The notes under the pieces are model-generated. The model searched no databases. It had not been told where the DNA came from and saw only the letters and a program-made list of their open reading frames with translations. Both the position numbers and the translations under genes were made by a program. A stretch of 64,000 bases of DNA from contig NC_063997.1 of the NCBI RefSeq assembly GCF_932276165.1, positions 6,148,001-6,212,000 of the forward strand, given 5' to 3'. The stretch comes from Plutella xylostella. Its lineage: Eukaryota; Arthropoda; Insecta; Lepidoptera; Plutellidae. Positions 14,551 through 26,700 of this stretch are shown in pieces; position 1 is the stretch's first letter, and each line of letters begins with the position of its first letter.

Positions 14551-14575
14551 AAGAAAGCATTTTAAATGCTTTCTT
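14551..14575. promoter_or_regulatory. perfect palindrome between convergent 3' ends
   Basis: Two 12-base arms (AAGAAAGCATTT and its complement) around one central base. It lies between the poly(A) signal of meteorin (14447) and that of Tex2 on the other strand (14653). A hairpin or cruciform at this place could separate the two transcripts; this role is inference. Confidence 0.45.
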
Positions 14576-14652
14576 TCTTTCTGGCCTTCAGTTGTTGGCT
14601 AGGACTCTTAGGACTGAGCTGAATGAAACAATATACATTCCAATTAGCAATT

Positions 14653-17600
14653 CATTTATTGAAAAAAACATACCACATAGAAAAACTACTCGGCACGGTT
14701 TAACTCTTAACTATAATATCACATAAACACTTATAATTTCATACACTATATACAAGAAATAATATTTAATATAGATAATTTAGTTTTAAAAAATCATAAG
14801 GATATAACAAAAACAAAATATCAATATAAATAACGAAAAATTGGGAAAATTACATCTTGGTTTAATTCATAGACGTCATTAATCATTATAAAGGATAAAG
14901 GCTGGTGAAATAACCAATGAAGACGTGAGAAAGGACAGAGAGTCGCCATTGCGCGTCTCGAGACCAATACTTACTTGGTGTGTCGGTAAGTTATATATTT
15001 GGTACAGGTACAACAAATAGTGATATGTAAATATTATGTTCTTATTTCAAAAGTGTAATAATTATATTTTTGTGATGCATCTTTAAATTTGAATAACTCA
15101 CATAAATACTTAGTACAGGTTCAAAAATTCATAAGACTTTACACAGGTCTAAAGGTTTAAATAACTTTTTCATATAGGATTTATCTAAAAAAATATACTT
15201 AGGTTTGGTAAATAAGTATAGATAATTATGCAGTTTCGATATAAAGTGATGATATTTTGGCAACTGGTGATCTAGCAAACTTTCAAGGTGAAACACGACC
15301 TAACTACACTTATAGCACAAACATAGGAATAATCAGGAGATGCTGATCCATAAGTAATCTACATAATTCTACAATACTTGAAGATGTGACTATCAGCCAA
15401 GGTACACAGTATCCTAAGTTTAAACAATGGAAGTGTAACTGATAGAGATTTAGTTTCATTACGTAGCAGTACTCATTTGTCATGAAATTAAACGTATATT
15501 ATATCACTCTAGAGCTTAAACCTTAAACGCAGTATGAGCAACCTCAGCCTTGCATTCTACCCAGTCTCGGTCACAGACATTCACTAACACTTCCTGAACT
15601 ATATCATTTACTTACACAGTTATTTGTGCTTCTAATTATAAATATGTCAAATCAATTATACCAATAATTTAGCAATGAAACTTAGCTGAGGGACATCGTA
15701 GCAAGGGTCGTGACATAAAACATAACAAATGCGCTGACAAAAATATACAATGTTATCCAACGCAATTATAAAAATTACTAGAGTTATAATAATATATCCT
15801 ATATAATATATGCTTATATATTTGGCTACAAAATGCAAAAAATATTAACTATCTGGAGGGAAATTGACAACCAAATTTACACTAAAACTGCAGCCGTATG
15901 ACATGGTGCAAGCAAACACGTAAATGCTTTTAACTATTACTAACACAAGCATAGAAAATATTATTCAACTAAAATGTGATGTGCTGATGTGTATACTATA
16001 CAGGTAGAGTACAACATTTTACATAAAGTTTATCGACTAAAAGCTACAAGGATACAAAAATAAAGGGTAATTAGATTTCAAAATAGATGTGATATTTTTG
16101 ATATATAATATTTTATGCATGTGTATTTATAATCTTAAATTTTTATCAACATGTAACAGGGTATTAGAAATATTACATTTTAAGACGGATTATTGTCAAA
16201 TTATTCGTTTGGGGAAGCTCAGACATCCGATGTCAAAAAACAATGTGGAAATCCATCCCAAATATTAAGCCTCAACTAAAACAAAGAACTGGTTATACAA
16301 AGAAAAAAAAATGCCTTCAACGAAACGATATAACAGAATATACATCACAATAATTGGTAATACTTTTGTGCTTTGTAAAACTAACCAACTGTTAATCTAT
16401 CAAAGAATGATGAGGTTTGTTAGTTTGACAAGGTACAAAAATGCTGTTTGAACCGAACTGTACACTACCTACATAAAATATGAAAACTAACAGTTAAAAA
16501 TACATATACCTAAATAAATATAACAATATGTGACATTAATAAAACCAATTAGAAATAATTAAATTGTGCTAATCTTGAAATAAAACTATAGTTTAAAAAT
16601 TATATTATTACCCATTGCACAAAGAGTCAAATATTTTGTAAATATTTAGACATTCTTACATGAATTTACAAAATATTGATATAAGAGAAAACATTCTCAC
16701 TGAAATGGTTCATAGATTTTGTTTTTACCTACTTAAACAGCTGTATGCTTTAGTAAAAGATAAGAAGGTACATAAATATAGAATACTTTAAAATTATCAT
16801 GTAAGTACGTATTGAATACGTTGAGTTTTCAAATATGCAGTAAATATAGAAGCCAATCTCTATGACCACTTATTTTCTAAGGGAAAAGGCAAGTTGACAT
16901 TATGTTTGACACAAAAATATAACTCCCTTATTCATAAAAAAGTTAGTAGACACTTTAGCTATTGAACTGTGTTGTCCCTCTCCGTCAAAGGATAAAATGT
17001 TATCTGTCAGACAGTGACAAAACAGTTCAATAGCTAAAGGATCCACTAACTTTTGTATGTATAAGGTGGTAAGATTGTAACTACCTGTGGCATTTACAAG
17101 TTATTTATTAATTCCAAAGATTTACATCTATCGGAACTTAGTTATGATCTAGATTGGAACCAATGTATGGACATCAAATTCAAGACTACTAAATATTGCA
17201 CACAGAATTAAAAAAAACCAAATTCCTGTTTGGATATCATTAGAATATGAGTTTAAAGTTATTCAATGCATATACTTAATACAAATTATGCAAAGGGACG
17301 CTTACTTGGAATGTATCCAAATAACTTTCAATCGAAACATGTCTTTTATCAAGTAAAATAAATCGAATATTGTTACTGTTTTCTCTGAATTTATAACATT
17401 CTACAGTACTTGCTTACGTTTAACACACATTCTATTCAGTATTTACGCTAGACTCGAAACGTTAGAGCAGGATAGAACCATAAGGCAAAGAGTCGCGTAC
17501 GTTGCGTGGCATGACACACGACACGTCAAAACATGTCTATGCGTTAAGGGTGCGTTTATAATCAATAAACGATCACTGGCGTTTTCATTTTCGCCGCACT

Positions 17601-17744
17601 GCAACTGCAATACTGCACACAATCAACGTCCCGCGTTTCTAAATGAGCAATAAACCTGTCTCGCTCCCACTAACCGCACCACTATACCTGTCTCATTCAC
17701 TCGAAGTCGATGGCCATAAACCTCTCCCACTATACCTGTCTCTT
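14653..17744 (-). other. Tex2: probable Tex2 3' UTR
   Basis: There is no coding signal on either strand between the Tex2 stop and the meteorin end. On the - strand the first well-placed AATAAA near the far end is at 14658-14653, so a long (~3.1 kb) 3' UTR is plausible. Earlier poly(A) signals exist, so the length is uncertain. A MITE lies within it at 16926-17066. Confidence 0.4.
16926..17066. mobile_element. palindromic MITE
   Basis: The left arm CCTTATTCATAAAA, continuing through AGTTAGTAGACACTTTAGC and TATTGAACTGT, returns inverted at the right (ACAGTTCAATAGCTAAAGG to ATAAGG). The arms are about 45 bp with a few mismatches and the spacer is short. Typical size and form of an insect foldback MITE. 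Confidence 0.65.
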
Positions 17745-17763
17745 TCACTCGAAGTCGACGGGC
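17679..17763. repeat. 49-bp tandem duplication of the Tex2 stop-codon region
   Basis: The segment starting CCACTATACCTGTCTC and running through TTCACTCGAAGTCGA occurs at 17679 and again at 17728. The second copy contains the real Tex2 stop codon (17747-17745, - strand). The first is its copy in the 3' UTR. A weaker third piece lies near 17651. Confidence 0.7.
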
Positions 17764-20700
17764 GTGGGCGTCATGAGGTCGATCATGAAGTCCTCCATGT
17801 TGGGCAACACGAGAAACTTCTCGAACTCTTTGGCCAACTTCTCCTCGATCCAGTTGGAGATGTGCGCGAAGCGGAGAGCGCGCGCGCCGAACGCCGGACG
17901 CGCTTTCAGGACCAGCTGCGGGTTTGTGCGGAATCTGTTGGAAAATATAGTAAAGTTGGTTATAATGTCATATCATGCCATAGCAAACTTAGGAAATGGA
18001 GCTTACGTCGTATGTAGTAGTTAGTTTTCTACAGAATCACCTAGCTGTGACACACTCAATACGTGTTACGCAACATCTTGGATAACTCTTGTGTTTCGGA
18101 ATAAAAAAAAGGGTCTAGTGCAGTAGAGGCTATAATATAACTACGCACATTGGGAAGCATCGGTGAAAAGTTCGAGATAGTAAGAGTATCCGTATTGAGA
18201 TTGTAGATTTCTATATTTTTGTGACATGCCCCATTGACGACGACGCAACGCAACACAGAGAAAAATAGCGATAGAGCCTCACCCTTAAGCCGAACGTCCA
18301 CTGCCGGTAAACAAAGTTAGTTCGCATAGTTGAGCCTGTTTTCATTCAGGTGCGTCCAACCGTAGGAAAAGCTGGCTCAACTATACGAAATAACTTAGTT
18401 TAGATGGCAGTGGAAGTTCGGCTTTACACACGCGTCATGACGTCAGAGAGCGTCCACTGCAGCTAATGTTCTCTATGACTCAATGAGTGACGTCACACAT
18501 ACCCGATCCATATCCGGTCGTGCGGCGGCGGCGGCAGGTTGACGGCGACGCGACTATTTTGCAACTAAACTAGTTACAAACGGGTCATGGCGTGGCTTTA
18601 TCCATCGGCTGCCCTGACTCAATAACAGTGACGTCACACTCACCCGATCCATACCCGGTCGTGCAGCGGCGGCGGCAGGTTGACGGCGAGGCGCCCCTCC
18701 AGCCCCTGCACCTCCAGCCGCAGCTTGATATCCGTGTTAGATAAACCCTCCATGGCTTTCTTCACCTACTTTGACTTACTATGTCACATTTGGCAGGTGT
18801 GCAATACGTGAAAGAGCGAGCCCCCATCGGTGCGTTGTGTCTAGCGTCGTCGCTGCAACATGCCCCATTGACGACGCAACGCAACACAGGGAAAAATAGC
18901 GATAGAGCCTCACCTTTAAGCCGAACGTCCACTGCCGGTAAACAAAGTTAGTTCGCATAGTTGAGCCTGTTTTTCATACAGGTGCGTCGTCTACAAACTA
19001 ATTTAGTTTAGTGGCAGTGGACGGTCGGCTTTACACACGCGTTATGACGACGCTCAGCGGATGATCTATGACTCAACAAGTGACGTCACACACACCCGAT
19101 CCATATCCTATCGTGCGGCGGGGCGACTATTTTGCAACTAGTGTCCTTTATGTCATAAACTAATAACACACGGTTCATGAGTAGTCATGACGTCACACGT
19201 ACCCGATCCATACCCGGTCGTGCGGCGGCGGCGGCAGGTTGACGGCGAGGCGCCCCTCCAGCCCCTGCACCTCCAGCCGCAGCTTGATATCCGTGTTAGA
19301 TAACCCCTCCATGGCTTTCTTTACGTACTTGTAGTCTGTCACCTGTGCATGAAAGTTGGATTTTTATGTGGAACGTAATTGATACATACTGGCATAGAAT
19401 GTACACTCAAGGCTCATGTTAGCGCTACTTAAGGGCCTGTGCGACTGAATTAATTCAAGATCGAGAATCGGCGCTTGCTTTCTCCTATGGAGTACCTGTG
19501 ACTATGCGTTGTCGACTTGCAGCTTTGTAATTAAAGATCTAATTAACCGGGAATAATTTTATTTAGACTAGTTATTCAGTGATACGATGTCGTCCAAAAT
19601 AACTGAATAAAACCAGATCAACTATCTGCGTTGAACATCGTCGAATACATAATTATATGATCACCAAATAAACAACACTGTGGTACACTTACGGTTTGGA
19701 AGTATTTGTTTGTTGCGATTCTGTCAACCATTTTTAGGAACTTCTTCTTTGAGTAGGCGGAGTCAGTGGTACTGGACCTGAAATTACACATTTAATTGTT
19801 TTATAAATATTTACATTAGCAATTCTGGGGAGAGAGATTGTTAGTAAGTGTTTACGTTACACATTTGTCAAAAACTGTGTGATGTGTGTTTTTGTTGTTG
19901 TTTTGTGTGATGTGATCCTTGTGAAGTTATTTGGTAGCCCATTAAAACACCCATATCCATGCCCATTCACTAAACTACTTCTAAGTCACATTTGCACACA
20001 AACACCGAAACTTTCCCATTTCATGTACCTTCTGCGTCCACTTCTGTCACCATTCGGTTCAGGAGGTCTTAGGAAGAATATACAAAACATATTTTATAGA
20101 TAGTAAGAAAATTCAAGTAAGACACGTAGATAAAGAAACTATACAAAAATGGCGGACAGACAGATATCTACGCGCAGTAAAAAGACGATTTCTGGATACG
20201 AAGCACGAGGCGCAAGACGCACCTCTGCAAGACATGATATTTTTTTTACATCGTGCTCTCGAAGCCGCGCCGAATATGCGCAAGCGCAACATAAATGATT
20301 TTATCACCTCTTATCGTGCGCGTCTCGAACTCACTGCTAACTACGCTTTAGTAAATAGTGAAAATATATCAATGACTTAGCACAGCATTTTATAATTTAT
20401 CTGTCCCGTATACTATATATATATTACTATAGCGCCCATGATCCATGATGTTATGGGTATACAGGGTGTTAACTTAATTGCGTTGGAGCGGGAAATGGTA
20501 GATACAGCTGATGATACTGAACACGATAAGACATTAAAAAACGTATTTTATTTGCTTTAAGCTGACCAACATAAAACAGTTTTATTTAGTACATTTTAAA
20601 ATTTCATAGTCACCCTATTCAGGTTTAGGTACGTTTGACAGAATGATCATGAACTTGAAAGCCAAGATCAAGGCCAAACAATTCAAAGCCAAGGTCAATA

Positions 20701-23700
20701 AAAAAGTATGCGTGCATCTGTACCACACTCGTGGAGCCACATCGTCAAGGTACCTACCGAGATTTTGGGTACTCAAAGTACCCAATCCATTGTAGACATT
20801 TCATTTTACTCCATAAGTATAACTTTATTTATACACAATTATCTTTTATGAACACAGAACATTTTCATTTTATCATAACATACAGTGAAACTATAAAGTC
20901 CTGAAATTAATGTTTGAGGAACTAAAATTTTCAGGAGCCTGGCACCATTAGAAAAGAAACATAAAAGTCATAACAATTGTTTATGTCAATAGGCGGTTGG
21001 CTGTTTTTTTAATTTTCTTATTAATTATAAGGATAATCTAGATAAAAGCAACAATTTACGCTTGGTTGCAATTAGGAAGATGAAGAAAAATATTCGTAGT
21101 CAAGCTAGTGAAGTTATTTATCGAGTTTTAATACAATGTTTAGCGGAACATCAAGCTGGACACATTTTGTCGAATTTGGAGGATGTTTACGCTCGTACAG
21201 CGTCTATGACGGGTATGTAGCATTGTACAAATTGTAATAACTCATTTTATATTAGTATCAACGCTTCATTTATCGATAAACCTAGGTTTAGAGCCCAAGT
21301 CGAACATTGTTTACATACACTGATTGTAGATTTCATCTGGTTTCAGTTGAGTCAAACCTTAACATTTTGATACTTGAAGATATATTTTTTGTTTACTTAC
21401 TAAATTCACATTGTGTGAATTTGGGGGGCATTGTGTAACTCAAAAAGATTTTTTTACTTTATTTTATAGTTATATCGGACCAGCGTGCCAAAGAGGGCAA
21501 AATATGGAATATTTCTAAATCCTGGAAGAAACAGAACTGGCCGTCCAAAAAGGGAAATTGATGTCTTTACTATGTGTGCCCTTCGTCAACAGATCCAGTT
21601 TTTTTATACAGTTGTAATAACGTTATCTAAATAAATATTTATTGGTTTCACTATTAGCCTTCATATTAACACCTTCTAGCTTGTATGAAGGTTTAGGCCT
21701 GGCAACCCTGGCGAATAGCTGTCAATGAAACAGCTGCTTAAAATTAAATTAATTTTATTCATTAAAAACTAGTTAATAAGCTTAAAATCATTGTAATAGT
21801 AAAAATCTAGTGCTAATTCAAGTAACTAAAGTGAATTTTGTGCCTCACAACATAGTTATAACCTAATTGGTGAGCTTGGAAATTGGACTCACCGGTGACC
21901 TGTCAAATTTCGAATTTGCAACGAAATATCAGGCGAGTATTGTGTAAAATTATCTATAATTATTAAGTATTTTCTCCCCTTAGTCTTAATATCTTGTCTA
22001 ATTCTATATAACCACCTATTACAACGTAATTTTCCGTTTATTTTGTATTTCCTACCCTTTTTTTTCATTACTAATTTGCTACTATAATTTAGTATTTTTA
22101 CTTTAGTATTCCTATCTATCAATAACTGTAGTCTCCCTATGTTTCATTGTTATACTTTCTATTTCATTTCAATTTAATCACAATATAGTTAGAAGAACAA
22201 GTTGCAGTATAGAATTTATATATTATATTTTTTTAAACTTGTGTTGTAGGTTTTATTTTTTTCATAAGTACTAACATAACCTTGTCCCCATCCCTGTAGT
22301 CTTGGTTTAGGTACTTTAGGGACATAAATCCTTCTATGACTCGTGTGCTCGTTTCACTTGACTAATATGTGGAAGTGAATTTGAATGCCTATACTTGTTA
22401 CATAGATAACTAACATTCACTTCCTTAGACTAGCTTAGCTACCAAATAAGTAAACTAGGTACTTTTTATGCTTACATAATTACATAAATATATATATTTT
22501 CTTATTTTTAATATCTTTTAACACCTTGTTGTCCTGTAATCATTGTAACAGTGATAAACAATTTCATATGTCACTAGTTTAACTACCAATCTTCATTATC
22601 TATCGATATACTACCGTACTCCCCCGTGTGGTTTCAGGAAACTACCAAAGATGATGACCCGTGGGAAAGCACAAACCCGTGACCTGGAGCTCCAGCTGAG
22701 GAACACACTCGAAGACCTTAAAGCATCTCGAGACCTGTCTGATCAACTTATGAAAGAACGGGAAGAAAATGAGAAGGAATTTGAATGTCTCTTGAAAAAG
22801 AACACATCACTGAAGAATGTTGTGACCGAGTTAGATATCCAATGTCAGGACTTGCAAGGCAAATGTGACGAGTTGAGTAACTTGCTACACTCATACCAGC
22901 AATGCCAAGATATACACGAAGTCACCCTGTCTCAGATTCACAGCCTTGAACAACAGCTGGCAGAGTCAAATGCTGAAATCCACAGACTGAATGAGAAGAA
23001 ACAGCATGATGCAAATAATGAAACAATGGCCTTGTATGACGAACTAGTTAGCTCCCACTCAAAAACTGTGCCTACAATAGACCTAACCACACCTTGTAAG
23101 GAACTGCAATATGATGATTGTTGTGAAAAGAAAATCAAGATAATAGGTGCAAATAAACTAAAGAAATATTGTAGAATAAATAGATTTATAAGTAGAACTA
23201 AGAAAACAATCAAGAAATATAAGACCATCCCACACCAACCTTTAAAAACAGAAAAGGTGAGACTTGGAACACTGGTCCAAAAATATGAGAAAGAAATTTC
23301 TAAACAAAACCAGGAGCTCGCAGACTGCAACGAACAGTACGAGATAAATATGGCGATGCTACAACAAAGACTAAATAACTTGAAGTTAGTCTTAAACACT
23401 CCAAGGGTACCATCTACTGAGGAAAACACCACCAGCTCCCAGATGTCAGCGGCTCTGGCTCTATCAGAGGCCACCCAAGATGCATCACCTATCCAGCCTG
23501 CTACCAATACTTCACTGGGCACTCATACCGGTGACATTGCCAAGCAGCAGCAGCAGTCCACCCCGGCCTCCACCACGTGCACTCCAGATGAGTTCCGGCC
23601 AGATGGATTCTGCAACGACGAGCCCGCCACGCCATCACTCTATACTCCAATGTCAAAGCAGCCCGCAGTGACCCCAGCCTCGTCTTCATGTACCAGTCTG

Positions 23701-26700
23701 CAAGAAGAAGCCCCATCGAGTAGCTACAGTTGTTCTCCTTATGAGACAATTGTTTTTTCTGATAAGTTAGGTAGTAAAATGGGCTATATGCTGAACGACT
23801 ATCTTAGGCAAAAAGTAGTTAATATATGTATGCCAGGTGCCTCATTTAAGCAAATTGTAGATAGGATAGTGTCAGGGCAATACAGCTTGAATACTACAAT
23901 AGTATTACTAGTAGGAAATAGCATAGAAGTAGAGAAAGAGGACATAATTCAATGTTATGACGCACTTTCTTCTATTAATGTTAGGAAAACCATTATTTGT
24001 GCTTTCCCTTACTCCACCTCACGGACTACAAAGCAGAATAATTACATAGGTGATTTAAATATGTTATTATTTAACATGACCTTTGGTGACAGAGAAAGAA
24101 TGATGTATTTCGATACAAATAAATTTATTCATAATTTTATTTTGACTAAGAGTACATTATTTGTACCTAAGTTTTATAAGCGACAGATAGCTAAATTGTT
24201 AGCTTACAATATTTATGACCCTGTTATAAGTAGTATAACAGAAGTAGGACCAACTGATACGATAGTTAGTAGTAATACTAATGTAAATTTAAATTTAAAC
24301 TGCCAGGCACGACAAGAGATGAGCAACTGAGAGTTGTACACCAGAACATTCAGGGGCTTTCTCGCAAACTTCTAATGCTAGAGTTATTTTTAGAACAATA
24401 CGACATAGACATAATTTGTATTACTGAGCATCACCTTAAAAATGATGACATGAATTTTAATGTAAAAAATTATAATGTTATTAGCTCATTTAATAGGAAA
24501 TCGTTAGACAAAGGAGGATCATTAATATTTGTAAAGAAAAATTTAAAATGTAAGGATAGGAAAGATATTGTAAAATTATCGGTCGAAAGAATAGCTGAAC
24601 TAGCTTGTGTTGAGATGGACAAGTATATAATTTTAAGCGTGTACAGGCCCCCCTCTTCTGACTATAAAGTATTTGAGAAAGTGATGGAGGATAGTCTTAC
24701 CATCTTATCTAAGAGCTCAAAACAAGTGGTCGTGGTGGGAGATTTTAATATTGATTTATTAGTTGAGACTTCTATGAAATGTTGTATAATTAATTTGTTC
24801 AAGTCATATAATTTAAGTAATGTCTTCCTGGAACCTACCAGAATTACTCCCACCTCAGCCACTTGTATTGACAATATTTACTGTAATTGTGATTTTACTA
24901 ATCATTCTGTAATCAATTGTTTACCATCCGACCACAGTGGGCAAATTATTACGTTTCCTTGTACTTTTGAACGCAAGTCAGCCACTTTTAAGTTCAGACC
25001 AGTAACATCATACAGAATTGATAAGTTTAAATCTCGATTGAACAGTAAACTTGGCTACTGTAGAAGCTCTGAAAGAAATCCCAATGATGCCTTTAAGGAA
25101 ATATTTCAAGGTTTGTCTCAAGAATTTGAAAACGTGTTCACTAAGAAAGAAGTAGATGTTAATTGTAAACTAAGTCTTAATGACTGGGCAACATCGGGAA
25201 TTTATAAGAGCAGACGTAAATTATATGATCTCTATGAACAGCGTACATTTACTCATGACGATAACTTTAGAGATTATGTAAAGAAATATACAAAGATATT
25301 CAAAGCCGTTTGCCACCAAGCTAAATCAGATTATATAAATAGAAAGATTAAAAACTCTAATAACAAGATTAAAACCGTATGGAATATCATTAATACTGAA
25401 ACCGGGAAGAATAAACCACGTGATTTAAATTTTGAACTTAAAATTAATGATAAAATTGTTTCATCTAGTGAAGAAGTGGCTTCCGTCTTTGAAGATTTTT
25501 TCCGTAGTATACCGTTAGCTACAACTGAGAACCTTGATTCATCTTGCGCTGAAGCTGAACGTTTGCTAAGAGGGAATGCACCGCCTTGCGATCTCGACTT
25601 TCAATTTCATGGTATAAATACACAGACCATAATTACCACTTATAAAGAATTAAATTTAAAAATGACAGAAGATTTATGGGGCATGTCCGTTAAAGTTATT
25701 AGTCATGTTATTGATATCCTAGCACCCCACTTGGCTAATCTTTTTAACAGATGCATTGAGGTCGGTGTATTCCCCGATTTGATGAAACTTAGTAAACTAA
25801 TACCGCTTTTTAAATCTGGTGAGAAAAATGATCCCAATAATTTTAGGCCTGTATCAGTTTTGCCAGTACTGAGTAAAATATTTGAAAAAATTATGCTGCA
25901 TCAAATGCTTTCGCACTTTAGTATTCACGGCCTTCTCCATAACCAACAGTTCGGTTTCACCAAAGGTCGATCTACAACTGACGCTGGTGTCGCGTTGGTC
26001 AAACACATATTTAGTGCTTGGGAGGAACGTCTTGATGCTGTGGGTGTATTTTGCGATCTATCGAAAGCATTTGATTGTGTGGATCATGCCACTCTACTTA
26101 TGAAACTTAAATATTATGGGCTAACTGGCAAAGCTCTTACATTATTGGAATCATACTTGAGCAACAGAACTCAACTAGTTGACATAAATGGAGTGCGTTC
26201 GGCTGGCTGTCCTGTCAGTATGGGTGTTCCCCAAGGCTCGATTTTAGGACCATTCTTGTTTCTTGTATATGTTAACGATTTACCGTTTTTGGTAGATAAA
26301 TTATGTGAGATAGTACTGTTTGCTGATGATACTTCACTTATATTTAAGTTGAAGCGACAAGAAGTCAATTTTGACAATGCAAACAGTACTCTTTCCATAG
26401 TTGCTAATTGGTTCACTGTAAATAATTTAGCTCTTAACTCCAAGAAAACAAAATGTATTAAATTCACTTTGCCTAATGTAAGACAAGTAGAGACATATTT
26501 GACATTGAATAACGATAAGCTAGAGTTAGTAAATGAAACGGTATTCCTGGGTATTACAATTGACTCAAAGTTGCAATGGGGACCCCATATTGAGAGGATA
26601 GCCGGTAGATTGAGTTCTGCAGCTTATGCGGTTAGAACCATTAGACAGTTAACAGATGTAGATACAGCCAGGCTTGTGTATTTTAGTTATTTTCATAGTG

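Larger units (their letters stand above)
18224..19342. repeat. tandem segmental duplication around Tex2 exon 19
   Basis: A ~560-630 bp unit occurs twice (from 18224 and from 18858). Each holds a MITE, a short copy of the 3' edge of exon 19, and a full-length or nearly full-length copy of that exon. Unit 2 holds the working exon (19342-19203). In unit 1 the exon copy (18643 to about 18785) keeps near-identical coding sequence and a canonical GTGAGT donor, but its acceptor is decayed and an in-frame TAG stands just before VKKAMEG. Short copies of the edge start at 18503 and 19096. All four edges are directly preceded on the + strand by TGACGTCACAC. Confidence 0.75.

Noticed and set aside
18643..18785. 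Tex2 exon 19 copy as a mutually exclusive exon.
   Set aside because: In-frame TAG and no clear polypyrimidine tract or acceptor, although the donor is good. Kept as a finding about duplication only.
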